64,000 nt of DNA from assembly GCF_024138125.1 (NCBI RefSeq), contig NZ_CP099993.1:310001-374000 (forward strand). Reading direction: 5' to 3'. This DNA is from Halorussus salilacus. GTDB lineage: Archaea; Halobacteriota; Halobacteria; Halobacteriales; Haladaptataceae. Positions 51,136-59,374 of the stretch are shown here, piece after piece. The first letter of the stretch is position 1. Each line of letters starts with the position of its first letter. Position numbers and translations under genes: made by a program. The notes below the pieces were generated by a model. The model did no database searches, was not told the DNA's origin, and saw only the letters and a list, made by a program, of their open reading frames with translations.

Positions 51136-52329
51136 ATGAACGCAGACGACTTCCCGACCCCCGACGCATCGGTCGAGACCATCGACCCGGAATCGCTCAA
51201 AGACCGCATCGACGCTGGCGAGGACGTCACGCTCCTCGACGCGCGCATGGAATCCGACTACGAGGAGTGGCGCATCGACGGCGAGAACGTCACGTCGATC
51301 AACGTCCCCTACTTCGAGTTCCTCGACGACGAGATCGACGACGAGGTACTCGACCGGATTCCCGACGACCGACCGGTGACCGTCCTCTGTGCGAAGGGCG
51401 GTGCCAGCGAGTACGTCGCTGGCACGCTCGCGGAGCGCGGCTACGACGTCGACCACCTCGAAGACGGCATGAACGGCTGGGCGAGCATCTACGAAGCGGT
51501 CGAAGTCGACCGCTACGACGGCGCGGGGACGCTCCTCCAGTACCAGCGCCCGTCCTCGGGCTGTCTCGGCTACCTCGTCTACGACGACGGGGAGGCCGCT
51601 ATCATCGACCCGCTACGGGCGTTCACCGACCGCTACCTCGCCGACGCCGACGAACTGGGCGTCGAACTGAAGTACGCTATCGACACCCACATCCACGCCG
51701 ACCACCTCTCGGGCGTCCGCGCGCTCGACGACGCGGGCGTCGAGGGCGTCATCCCCGAGGCGGCCGTCGACCGCGGCGTCACGTACGCCGACGAGATGAC
51801 GCTCGCGGCCGACGGCGACACCTTCGCCGTCGGTGACGCCACCGTCGAAGCCGTCTACACCCCCGGTCACACGACCGGGATGACCTCGTACCTCGTCGAC
51901 GACAGCCTGCTCGCGACCGGCGACGGCCTGTTCGTCGAGAGCGTCGCCCGGCCCGACCTCGAAGAGGGCGACGACGGCGCACCCGACGCCGCCAGGATGC
52001 TCTACGAGTCGCTTCAGGAGCGCGTCCTGACGCTCCCCGACGACACCCTCGTCGGCGGGGCCCACTTCAGCGACGCCGCCGAGTCCGCGAACGACGGCAC
52101 CTACACGGCACCGATTGGCGAGCTCGTCGAGGAGATGGACGCGCTGACGATGGACGAAGACGAGTTCGTCGAACTCGTCCTCTCGGACATGCCCCCGCGG
52201 CCCGCCAACTACGAGGACATCATCGCGACCAACCTCGGGCAGAACGAGGTCGACGACGAGGAGGCGTTCACGCTCGAACTCGGACCGAACAACTGCGCCG
52301 CAAGCCAGGAATCCCTCGCGGGTGACTAA
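51136..52329 (+). CDS. Rhodanese / persulfide dioxygenase (ETHE1-like) fusion
   Basis: The 397-residue protein has a rhodanese domain (residues about 15-120, active Cys85 in VLCAKGGASEYV) joined to a metallo-beta-lactamase domain. The metal site in the latter is THIHADHLSG (His185, His187, Asp189, His190), His245 in TPGHTTGMT and Asp263 in LLATGDGLF. The second domain resembles persulfide dioxygenases that oxidise glutathione- or CoA-type persulfide to sulfite. The rhodanese could move sulfane sulfur to a thiol for this reaction, or to thiosulfate. It leads an operon with the YeeE halves and the PiT-type permease. Confidence 0.87.
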   Translation: MNADDFPTPDASVETIDPESLKDRIDAGEDVTLLDARMESDYEEWRIDGENVTSINVPYFEFLDDEIDDEVLDRIPDDRPVTVLCAKGGASEYVAGTLAERGYDVDHLEDGMNGWASIYEAVEVDRYDGAGTLLQYQRPSSGCLGYLVYDDGEAAIIDPLRAFTDRYLADADELGVELKYAIDTHIHADHLSGVRALDDAGVEGVIPEAAVDRGVTYADEMTLAADGDTFAVGDATVEAVYTPGHTTGMTSYLVDDSLLATGDGLFVESVARPDLEEGDDGAPDAARMLYESLQERVLTLPDDTLVGGAHFSDAAESANDGTYTAPIGELVEEMDALTMDEDEFVELVLSDMPPRPANYEDIIATNLGQNEVDDEEAFTLELGPNNCAASQESLAGD

Positions 52330-52337
52330 CGACGCCA

Positions 52338-52895
52338 ATGGTGACTGACCCCATACTGCTCCAGACGGCCGCCGAGCTGTTTCCCAACGGAATCAGTCGC
52401 TACGCCGTCGGCGGGCTACTCGTCGGCCTCGGGACCGTCCTGATCTACCTCGGGACCGGGATTCCCGCTGGCGCGAGTACCTTTCTGGAATCGACGCTGT
52501 CGTACGTCTCCGACCAGCCGCGGTTCCAGCAGTACGTGTCCTCGCGCGACTGGCGCGTCGTGTTCACGGCTGGCATCGTCTTGGGCGGAGCGGCGTTCGC
52601 TGCGACGTTCCAGTCTGGCCTAGTATCGAGCTCGCTCTACCAACCGGGAACCACCGGACAGCTGTACGAGGTCGCGGGCGTGACGCTCTGGACGACCGAG
52701 GTCCAGCCGTGGCGGTTGTTCCTGGGCGGCATCCTCGTCGGTATCGGCACCCGGGTCGGCAAGGGCTGTACGTCGGGCCACGGCGTCTGTGGCGTCGGTT
52801 CGGCGTCGAAGACGTCGCTCGTCGGCGTGCTGACGTTCCTGACCGTGGCAATCGGTACCGCGCAGGTCGTCGCCGCGCTGGGGGTGAGCCCATGA
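52338..52895 (+). CDS. YeeE/YedE (TsuA-like) transporter, N-terminal half
   Basis: The 185-residue membrane protein has about five helices. It carries the signature GKGCTSGHGVCGVGSAS, whose cysteines line the thiosulfate path in bacterial TsuA. It covers only half of the full transporter; the other half is the next gene, whose ATG overlaps its stop by 4 bases. It probably imports thiosulfate or another sulfur compound. Confidence 0.87.
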   Translation: MVTDPILLQTAAELFPNGISRYAVGGLLVGLGTVLIYLGTGIPAGASTFLESTLSYVSDQPRFQQYVSSRDWRVVFTAGIVLGGAAFAATFQSGLVSSSLYQPGTTGQLYEVAGVTLWTTEVQPWRLFLGGILVGIGTRVGKGCTSGHGVCGVGSASKTSLVGVLTFLTVAIGTAQVVAALGVSP

Positions 52896-53350
52896 GCGAC
52901 CGCCACCCCCTGTTCGTGCCGCTGATCTTCGTCGGCGGCCTGATATTCGGGTTCGGGCTCGGGTTCAGCCACATGGCGCGCCCGGAAGTCGTGCTGGACT
53001 TCCTCCAGTTCGAGGACCTCGGACTCCCGTTCGTCATGTTCGGTGCCGCAATCGTCTCCGGGGTCGCGTTCGCACTGCTCCCCCGCATCCGGGACGCCGC
53101 ACCCCTCACAGGGAAGCCCTACGAGCGCCGGTTGAAGCCGTTCGACCGGAACGTCCTCGTCGGCGGCGCGATATTCGGCGTCGGCTGGGGCCTGTCCGGT
53201 ATCTGTCCGGGTGCGGCGTACGCGAGCCTCGGGGTCGGTAACGTCACCATCCTCTGGGCGCTCGCCGGGATGTTCCTCGGCGCGTACCTCCAGGGCTGGT
53301 GGCGCAGTCGCACTCGGACTCGTGACACTGCGGCGACCGGCGCAGACTGA
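52892..53350 (+). CDS. YeeE/YedE transporter, C-terminal half
   Basis: The 152-residue membrane protein has FVGGLIFGFGLGFSHMARPEVVLDF and the second conserved motif GWGLSGICPGAAYASLG. Together with the preceding gene it makes a complete pseudo-twofold YeeE-type channel. Its short C-terminus is basic (RSRTRTRD). Overlap of 4 bases suggests equal synthesis of the two halves. Confidence 0.87.
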   Translation: MSDRHPLFVPLIFVGGLIFGFGLGFSHMARPEVVLDFLQFEDLGLPFVMFGAAIVSGVAFALLPRIRDAAPLTGKPYERRLKPFDRNVLVGGAIFGVGWGLSGICPGAAYASLGVGNVTILWALAGMFLGAYLQGWWRSRTRTRDTAATGAD

Positions 53351-53364
53351 GTTCTCCGATTTCC

Positions 53365-54540
53365 ATGGACCTCGCTCTCATCGCCCTCTTCGCCGGTGCA
53401 GGGCTCGCCAGCCTGTTCATGGCGTGGGTCATCGGTGCCGGGTCGAGCGGTGCCACCCCGTTCGCTCCCGCCGTCGGGGCGAACGCCATCGGGACGATGC
53501 GGGCCGCCCTTCTGGTCGGTCTCTTCGGGTTCGCCGGTGCCGTCACGCAGGGTGGCAACGTCTCGGAAGCCGTCGGGAGCGGTCTGGTCGGCGGTATGAG
53601 TATGCCCGTCGCTGGCGTCATCCTCGTGTTGGTGTTGGGTGCCGGACTGATGGCAGTCGGCATCATCACGGGGTACCCGATTGCGACCGCGTTCACAGTG
53701 ACCGGAGCCGTCATCGGCGTCGGTCTCGCCCTCGGTGGCACGCCGGTCTGGCCGAAGTACCAGCAGATCGCCGCCGTCTGGGTGTTGACACCGTTCGTGG
53801 GTAGCGGGGTCGCGTACGCCATCGCGAGTATCCTCCCGCGACCCGACGTACCCGAACGGTACAGCGTCCCCGTCCTCGTCGGCCTCGTCGCGGCCGTCCT
53901 CGTGAACGTCGAGTTCGGTTTCCTCGGCGGGGCCAACTCCGCAGGGACTCTCCGAGAGGTCGGCCAGCAGGTACTGGCGGTCGACGGAGGTGCATCGGCG
54001 GTCGTCGTTACCGGCGGTGTAGCAGTGGCCGTCGCGACCGTCGTCTGGTGGGATATCGGCCGAGACCAGCACGGGGGGTTGCAACGCGTGTTGCTCGCGC
54101 TCGGTTCGCTCGTCGCGTTCTCCGCGGGCGGTAGTCAGGTCGGACTCGCGGTCGGGCCGCTGATTCCGCTCCTCGACGAGGTCGAGATGGTTTCGATGGT
54201 CGCCGTGCTCGTCGGTGGTGGCCTCGGGATGCTCGCGGGGTCGTGGACGGGTGCCCCGAGGATGATCAAGTCGCTGGCGCAGGACTACTCGTCGCTGGGA
54301 CCGCGGCGCGCTATCTCGGCACTCGTCCCGTCGTTCCTGATCGCACAGCTGGCCGTCCTGTTAGGCGTCCCCGTGTCGTTCAACGAGGTCGTCGTTAGCG
54401 CCATCATCGGGAGCGGTGCGGCAGTGGGTGGACGGGATGCGGTCGACGCACGGAAGATCGGCGTGACGCTGGGAGCGTGGGTGGGTTCGTTCGCGCTCTC
54501 GTTCGGGCTCGCGTACGTCGCTACCGCTATGGCCCTGTAG
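53365..54540 (+). CDS. PiT-family anion permease (phosphate/sulfate type)
   Basis: The 391-residue protein has about ten helices and the duplicated PiT pattern. The first repeat is FMAWVIGAGSSGATPFAPAV with GANAIGTMRAALLVG; the second is the intracellular signature PRMIKSLAQDYSSLGPRRAI, then VSFNEVVVSAIIGSG. Relatives such as CysP carry sulfate rather than phosphate. Its place after the rhodanese-dioxygenase and YeeE genes suggests an oxyanion such as sulfate, sulfite or thiosulfate. It begins 15 bases after the previous stop. Confidence 0.78.
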   Translation: MDLALIALFAGAGLASLFMAWVIGAGSSGATPFAPAVGANAIGTMRAALLVGLFGFAGAVTQGGNVSEAVGSGLVGGMSMPVAGVILVLVLGAGLMAVGIITGYPIATAFTVTGAVIGVGLALGGTPVWPKYQQIAAVWVLTPFVGSGVAYAIASILPRPDVPERYSVPVLVGLVAAVLVNVEFGFLGGANSAGTLREVGQQVLAVDGGASAVVVTGGVAVAVATVVWWDIGRDQHGGLQRVLLALGSLVAFSAGGSQVGLAVGPLIPLLDEVEMVSMVAVLVGGGLGMLAGSWTGAPRMIKSLAQDYSSLGPRRAISALVPSFLIAQLAVLLGVPVSFNEVVVSAIIGSGAAVGGRDAVDARKIGVTLGAWVGSFALSFGLAYVATAMAL

Positions 54541-54986
54541 TCTGTCGCGGAGGGAGTCTCGGTGTCCGTCGTTCGACCACACGAACCGACCTCGCCTTCG
54601 GGGCGAGTCGGCTCTCGCCGACGACTGTTTTCCGTCAGACCAACCGCTCGACGAGTCTGCTGGCTGTTCGAGATTCTCCCGTCGCTTTGTACTGGCCGGT
54701 CGGGCATGCGTACCGTCTTCGTACGAACCGTTCCGCCGACCGGCGTCAATACGGCTATGTTCCATTTCCGTCACTGGATGCGCGGCCCATGGAGGTGGCC
54801 GGGCCGTTTCCGGAGTCGGTCGGCCCTATATCTTATCCATAAGTTATCGATACTCCAGTCGAGGTTACGCGAATATAGTATTGTGTAGTAGACCCAAAAC
54901 TGTTAAACGCACGAACCGGGTAGAGGGTATTGAGCAGAAATGTACCAACACCGAATTTCCGCGGTCGGAGATCAGAGGGAGAATCG
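54541..54986. other. Spacer upstream of the tauE unit
   Basis: No credible gene in 446 bases; an open plus-strand frame at 54562-54888 is arginine-rich and ends in unrelated sequence. The right part is AT-rich. It holds the operator-like motif (54876-54890) and a TATA-like CTGTTAAACG (54899-54908), giving a leader of about 55 bases before the ATG at 54987. Confidence 0.55.
54876..54890 (+). promoter_or_regulatory. Operator-like motif, tauE unit
   Basis: TAGTATTGTGTAGTA contains TATTGTGT at 54879-54886 and sits about 10-20 bases upstream of the likely TATA box. Confidence 0.55.
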
Positions 54987-55151
54987 ATGGCAGGATTAGA
55001 AGTACCGACGTGGGATCCGGAGACGGCCTTGCTCATCGGCACGATACTACTCGAAGCAATCGTGCTGTACGTGGGCTACGGCGGTCTCGAACGGCTACTC
55101 GGACCCTACATCATGGAACTCCTAGTCGAGGGTGAACAGAATGCTCGATAA
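54987..55151 (+). CDS. Tiny membrane protein coupled to the TauE/SafE exporter
   Basis: The 54-residue protein (MAGLEVPTWDPETALLIGTI) has one transmembrane helix and an acidic C-terminus. It overlaps the exporter gene by 11 bases. I recall such small proteins next to haloarchaeal TauE genes (DUF7512), unverified. It may be a subunit of the exporter. Confidence 0.72.
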   Translation: MAGLEVPTWDPETALLIGTILLEAIVLYVGYGGLERLLGPYIMELLVEGEQNAR

Positions 55152-56199
55152 GCTATTCGACGGACTCGGGGTACTGGAGACGAGCCCGGAGATGCTGGTC
55201 CTGTTCGTCGGATTCGGTCTCGTCGTCGGCGTGCTGTTCGGGTTCTTCGGCATGGGTGGGTCGTTCCTCGTCACCCCCGCCCTGCTGATGTTAGACTACC
55301 CGGCACCCGTCGCGGTCGGTAGCGGGATGGCGTTCGTCTTCGGCACCGCAGTCATCGCGACCCTGAAACACCACGACCTCGGGCAGGTCGACTACAAACT
55401 CGGCGTAATCATGATCACCGGAACGACCATCGGAATCGAGGCCGGACGCGCCAGCGTCTACTATCTCGAATCGCTGGGACTGGCCGGTGGCATCATCAGT
55501 ATCGCCTACGTCGTCCTGCTGGGCGGGGTCGGAGCGATGGTCACCCGTGACGCCCTGACGAGCGATGGTGACGGTGGTATCGACCACGAGGCGGCCGACA
55601 AGGACCTCAGCGAGTACGAGATTCCCGAGGTCGCGAAGACGATTCAACGGACGGTTCGGATTCCGCCGATGGTGACGCTTCGCGGCGATGTCCGCGTCTC
55701 CGCGTGGGTCATCACGGCCGTCGCCTTCGCGACCGGCCTCCTGTCGGGATTCCTCGGTGTCGGTGGCGGATTCATCCGGATGCCTGCGATGATATACGCC
55801 ATCGGCGTCCCGGTCCCGGTCGCGGTCGGGACCGACCTCTTCGAGATCGTCTTCTCCGGTGGTCTGGGGAGTTACCTCTACGGTCAGGGAGGTGGCGTCG
55901 ACCTCGGTATCGTCGCGCCGCTGTTGCTGGGGAGCGCGCTCGGCGCTCGCATCGGCTCTGCAGCGACCGCCGTCGTCGACGCCGACGACATCAAGATCTA
56001 CTTCGGCGGGATGCTACTGGTCGGGGCCGCCGCTGTCGGCGTCGGTGAGGTCGGCTCCTACGTCGGCAACTCGACCCTCGAACTGCTCGGACTGGTGCTC
56101 GTCATCGGCGCGGCAGTCGTCGTCGCTATCGCCATCCTCTACACGACCGTTTCGTCGCTACGTGTGACGAATCGCCAGCAAGCGTCCACCGCCGACTGA
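55141..56199 (+). CDS. TauE/SafE family sulfite/sulfonate exporter
   Basis: The 352-residue membrane protein has about nine helices in two homologous halves, each with the family glycine motif: FGFFGMGGSFLVTPALL and SGFLGVGGGFIRMPAMIYA. A 50-residue acidic loop joins them. Such carriers export sulfite, sulfonates or related anions. In this cluster it would remove sulfite formed by the persulfide dioxygenase. The ATG at 55141 is preferred to the GTG at 55132. Confidence 0.87.
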   Translation: MLDKLFDGLGVLETSPEMLVLFVGFGLVVGVLFGFFGMGGSFLVTPALLMLDYPAPVAVGSGMAFVFGTAVIATLKHHDLGQVDYKLGVIMITGTTIGIEAGRASVYYLESLGLAGGIISIAYVVLLGGVGAMVTRDALTSDGDGGIDHEAADKDLSEYEIPEVAKTIQRTVRIPPMVTLRGDVRVSAWVITAVAFATGLLSGFLGVGGGFIRMPAMIYAIGVPVPVAVGTDLFEIVFSGGLGSYLYGQGGGVDLGIVAPLLLGSALGARIGSAATAVVDADDIKIYFGGMLLVGAAAVGVGEVGSYVGNSTLELLGLVLVIGAAVVVAIAILYTTVSSLRVTNRQQASTAD

Positions 56200-56343
56200 T
56201 TCGTTTTCGCTCGGTGTTCGAGAGTGAAAGTCCCGCCAGATGGAGTGGCCGACCGCCGGGCGACACCGACGTTCCGCTCTTCGACTACCGGCTTCCCCGC
56301 AGAATCGCTCTCCGGGTGACCCACTCCGGACCCGAGTTGTATC

Positions 56344-56357
56344 TCACAATATTGTGA
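56344..56357. promoter_or_regulatory. Perfect 14-bp palindromic operator-like motif
   Basis: TCACAATATTGTGA is its own reverse complement and carries the shared core on both strands. It lies about 10 bases upstream of the TATA-like AATACTTTT (56366-56374), which is about 30 bases before the ATG at 56401. It is the most complete copy of the motif and suggests binding by a symmetric dimer. Confidence 0.65.
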
Positions 56358-56400
56358 AAATTGAGGAATACTTTTGGTCCTGTCGGTCGAACTGTTGAAT

Positions 56401-57747
56401 ATGAGCGATACGTTCGTGGTCGTCGGCGGGGACGCCGCAGGGATGAGCGCCGCGAGCAAGGCCAAGCGCGAGGACCCGCAACTAAACGTCGTCGTCTTCG
56501 AGAAGGGCGAGTGGGTGTCCTACGCCGCCTGCGGGATGCCCTACTACGTCAAAGGCGAGGTAGAGAGCCTCGACGACTTGGTCGCCGTGACGGCCGAGGA
56601 GTTCCGAGAGGAGCGCGACATCGACTTACGAACCGGCCACGAGGTCGTCGAAGTCGACCCGGAGGCCGAGACCGTCACCGTCGAGGGTGACGGCGATACG
56701 TTCGAACAGCCCTACGACCACCTCCTCGTTGCGACCGGGGCGACCGCCGTCGAACCGCCGTTCGACGGCCTCGACCTCGACGGCGTGTTCACCATCCACG
56801 ACATGGACGAAGCCGGTGCCATCGAGGACTACGTGACCGAGCGCGCGCCCGACACCGCGGGCATCGTCGGCGGGGGATACGTCGGCATCGAGATGGCCGA
56901 AGCCCTGTCGGCACGGGGAGCCGAGGTCCACCTCTACGAGATGCTCCCTCACGTCCTCCAGCCGTTCGGTGACGCGGTCGCGGAGGTCGTCGAGGACCAC
57001 CTGCGAGAGCAGGGCGTCCATCTGCACCTCGACACCGCGGTTTCGGGGTTCGACGGTGACGGGGCCGTCGAGCGCGTCGTCCTCGAAGACGGGGCTCGTC
57101 CCGCCGATATCGCGATAGTCGGCGTCGGCGTCGCGCCGAACACCGGCCTCGCCGAGGACGCTGGCATCGAAGTGGGCGAGACCGGAGCCATCGCGACCGA
57201 CGAATTCGGCCGGACGAACGACGAGAACGTCTACGCCGCGGGCGACTGCGCGGAGGCCCGCCACGTCGTGACTGGCGAGCCCGACCACGTACCGCTGGCG
57301 CTGACCGCGAACCGCGCTGGCCGTGCAATCGGCCAGACCGTCGCTGGCGACCCGGAACCGGTCGGTGAGACCGCCGGGACGGCCATCGTCAAGGCGTTCG
57401 ACCTCGGCGCTTCCCGCACAGGCATCGTCGACGAACGGCGGGCGCGAGAGGCTGGCTTCGACCCCGTCTCGGTCTCGATTTCGGCACCGTCGAGAGCCCA
57501 CTACTACCCCGGCGGGGACGAACTGACCGTCACGCTGCTGGCTGACCGGGAGTCCGGCCGACTGCTCGGCGGAACGGTCGTCGGTCGCGAGGGCGCAAAG
57601 CGAATCGACACGATTGCGATGGCGCTGACGGCGGGCATGACGGTGACCGAACTGCGGAACGCAGACCTGGCCTACGCGCCGCCGTTCAGCCCCGTCTGGG
57701 ACCCGGTCCTCACGGCGGCGAAAGTCCTCGGCGGCAAACTCGACTGA
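56401..57747 (+). CDS. CoA-disulfide-reductase-like FAD oxidoreductase
   Basis: The 448-residue protein has an FAD motif VVVGGDAAGMSAAS, the single active Cys44 in SYAACGMPYYV, an NAD(P)-binding GIVGGGYVGIEMAEAL, and the C-terminal dimerisation domain (AYAPPFSPVWDPVLTAA). Family members reduce CoA disulfide, CoA persulfide or polysulfide. Here it likely acts on a low-molecular-weight persulfide or disulfide. The transcript is leaderless and starts under the palindromic motif. The next gene begins 2 bases after its stop. Confidence 0.87.
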   Translation: MSDTFVVVGGDAAGMSAASKAKREDPQLNVVVFEKGEWVSYAACGMPYYVKGEVESLDDLVAVTAEEFREERDIDLRTGHEVVEVDPEAETVTVEGDGDTFEQPYDHLLVATGATAVEPPFDGLDLDGVFTIHDMDEAGAIEDYVTERAPDTAGIVGGGYVGIEMAEALSARGAEVHLYEMLPHVLQPFGDAVAEVVEDHLREQGVHLHLDTAVSGFDGDGAVERVVLEDGARPADIAIVGVGVAPNTGLAEDAGIEVGETGAIATDEFGRTNDENVYAAGDCAEARHVVTGEPDHVPLALTANRAGRAIGQTVAGDPEPVGETAGTAIVKAFDLGASRTGIVDERRAREAGFDPVSVSISAPSRAHYYPGGDELTVTLLADRESGRLLGGTVVGREGAKRIDTIAMALTAGMTVTELRNADLAYAPPFSPVWDPVLTAAKVLGGKLD

Positions 57748-57749
57748 CC

Positions 57750-59033
57750 ATGCGCGACGGTACCCCGGCCGCGCACGTCCGAGCGAACCGCGAGGAGTTG
57801 GTCGAACTCGCCCTCGAACTGCTCGCGGTCGACACGTCGAACCCACCCGGCGATACCCGACATATCGTCGACGCAATCGAGGATTTCCTCGACGCGCTAC
57901 CGGTCGACGTCGAGCGATTCGCGGCCGACTCGGCGAAGCCGAACCTCCTCGTTCGGGTCCCCGGAGCCTCGGACCGCACGCTGTTGTACAACGGACATCT
58001 CGATACCGTACCGTTCGACGCCGATGCGTGGACGCACGACCCGCTTGGCGAACGCGTCGGCGAGCGTCTCTACGGTCGCGGGGCGACCGACATGAAAGGC
58101 AGCGTCGCGTCGATGCTGTTCGCGATTCGGGCGTTTACAGCGACCGATACCGAGCCGCCGGTCGACCTCCTGTTCGCTCTGGTGAGCGACGAGGAGGTCG
58201 GCGGGGACGCCGGTCTGCCCGCGCTGTTGGAGGGCGACCGTCTCGATGCAGACGCTTGCGTGATCGGCGAACCGACCTGCGAGACCGGGCGACACTCCGT
58301 GACCGTCGCCGACCGCGGCAGTATCTGGTTGACACTCGAGGCGAGCGGTGAGGGGGCTCACGGCTCACGGCCATCGCTCGGCGTCAACGCGATCGACCGA
58401 CTCTACGACGCCGTCGAGACCCTTCGAGGTCGCTTCGGCTCTCGGGAACTCGACCTCGATACCGACGTGGAAGCCATCGTAGACGAATCGGTCGAGTACT
58501 ACACCCCGTTGCTGGGCGAGGACGCGGCTCGCGATCTGTTCGCGTCTCCTTCGATCAATCTCGGCGTCTTCGAAGGCGGTGACGCGATAAACAGCGTCCC
58601 CGAATCGGCCCGTGCCCAGATCGACATCCGACTGACTGCGGGCGTCCAGACGCCCGAAATGCTCTCGGAGGTCCGGTCCTGCGTCGCCGACTGCGAGGGC
58701 GTCACCATCGCCGACGTGTCTCGGAGCATCGGGACCGCCGAGTCGCTCGACAGCCCTATCGTCCGAGCGGTCGCGTCGACGGCGGAGAGCGTCACGGGAG
58801 AGCGCGTGTTCCGCCGAAGCGCCACGGGCGGCGGCGACGCCAAGGCGCTCCGGAACGCGGGCATTCCGACCGTCGAGTTCGCGCTCGGGACCGACACCGT
58901 CCACGCTCCCGACGAGTACGTCCCGGTCGACGCGCTCGTCGACAACGCAGTCATCTACACGCGGATTCCGACTGCGTGGGCGTTCCAGACGGGGCGGTCG
59001 TCGTCCACCGATGATCGGACCGAGCGGTCGTAG
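57750..59033 (+). CDS. M20-family metal-dependent hydrolase
   Basis: The 427-residue protein has the di-zinc site of ArgE/DapE/carboxypeptidase G2-type enzymes: His83 and Asp85 in NGHLDTVP, Asp114 in RGATDMKGS, Glu148/Glu149 in SDEEVGG, and the dimerisation domain with EGAHGSRPSLGVNA. It cleaves an amide or peptide bond. Coupling to the flavoprotein suggests a thiol-linked amide as substrate. The last codons lie in a 30-bp tandem repeat that runs past the stop, so the tail could vary. Confidence 0.85.
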   Translation: MRDGTPAAHVRANREELVELALELLAVDTSNPPGDTRHIVDAIEDFLDALPVDVERFAADSAKPNLLVRVPGASDRTLLYNGHLDTVPFDADAWTHDPLGERVGERLYGRGATDMKGSVASMLFAIRAFTATDTEPPVDLLFALVSDEEVGGDAGLPALLEGDRLDADACVIGEPTCETGRHSVTVADRGSIWLTLEASGEGAHGSRPSLGVNAIDRLYDAVETLRGRFGSRELDLDTDVEAIVDESVEYYTPLLGEDAARDLFASPSINLGVFEGGDAINSVPESARAQIDIRLTAGVQTPEMLSEVRSCVADCEGVTIADVSRSIGTAESLDSPIVRAVASTAESVTGERVFRRSATGGGDAKALRNAGIPTVEFALGTDTVHAPDEYVPVDALVDNAVIYTRIPTAWAFQTGRSSSTDDRTERS

Positions 59034-59080
59034 TCCGCCGATGGACAGACCGAGCGGTAGCAGTCCACCGATACGGTGGG
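58991..59080. repeat. 30-bp tandem repeat across the M20 gene stop
   Basis: Three units start at 58991, 59021 and 59051 (consensus begins CGAGCGGTCGTAGTCC); the third is partly diverged. The stop codon (59031-59033) lies in the second unit. Unit length is a multiple of three, so copy-number change would add or remove whole residues. Confidence 0.75.
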
Positions 59081-59155
59081 TTGGACGGCCCGACTGATTC
59101 GGCGTCGGCCGGTCGTCGAATAAGACTTAGGTACTCGCGGTGTGTAATCGTGGGC

Positions 59156-59374
59156 ATGAAGAGCAATATCGGTGCGACGGACCGAGCGACCCGAATCGCT
59201 GTCGGCGTCGCGATGGCCGCCGTCGGAGTGGCGACGCTCGTCGGCCTACTGGGACTCGGGACGACGGTCGGCACGGTCGCGACGCTGTTGGGCGTCCTCC
59301 TCGCCCTGACGGGGGTCGTCCGGGTCTGTCTCCTGTACCGACTGCTGGGTATCGATACGTCGGGTACCAGATAG
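59156..59374 (+). CDS. DUF2892/YgaP-like small membrane protein
   Basis: The 72-residue protein starts MKSNIGATDRATRIAVGVAMA, has two helices and ends VCLLYRLLGIDTSG. This matches the DUF2892 pattern (N-terminal NxGxxDRxxR, C-terminal CPLYxLLGI) often fused or adjacent to rhodaneses. It may form a membrane site for sulfur transfer. An own promoter (ACTTAGGTA, 59125-59133) lies about 25-30 bases upstream. Confidence 0.82.
   Translation: MKSNIGATDRATRIAVGVAMAAVGVATLVGLLGLGTTVGTVATLLGVLLALTGVVRVCLLYRLLGIDTSGTR

Noticed and set aside
54562-54888. 108-codon plus-strand frame upstream of the tauE unit
   Set aside because: Arginine-rich and not acidic, runs into the AT-rich promoter region, and shows no recognised motif.
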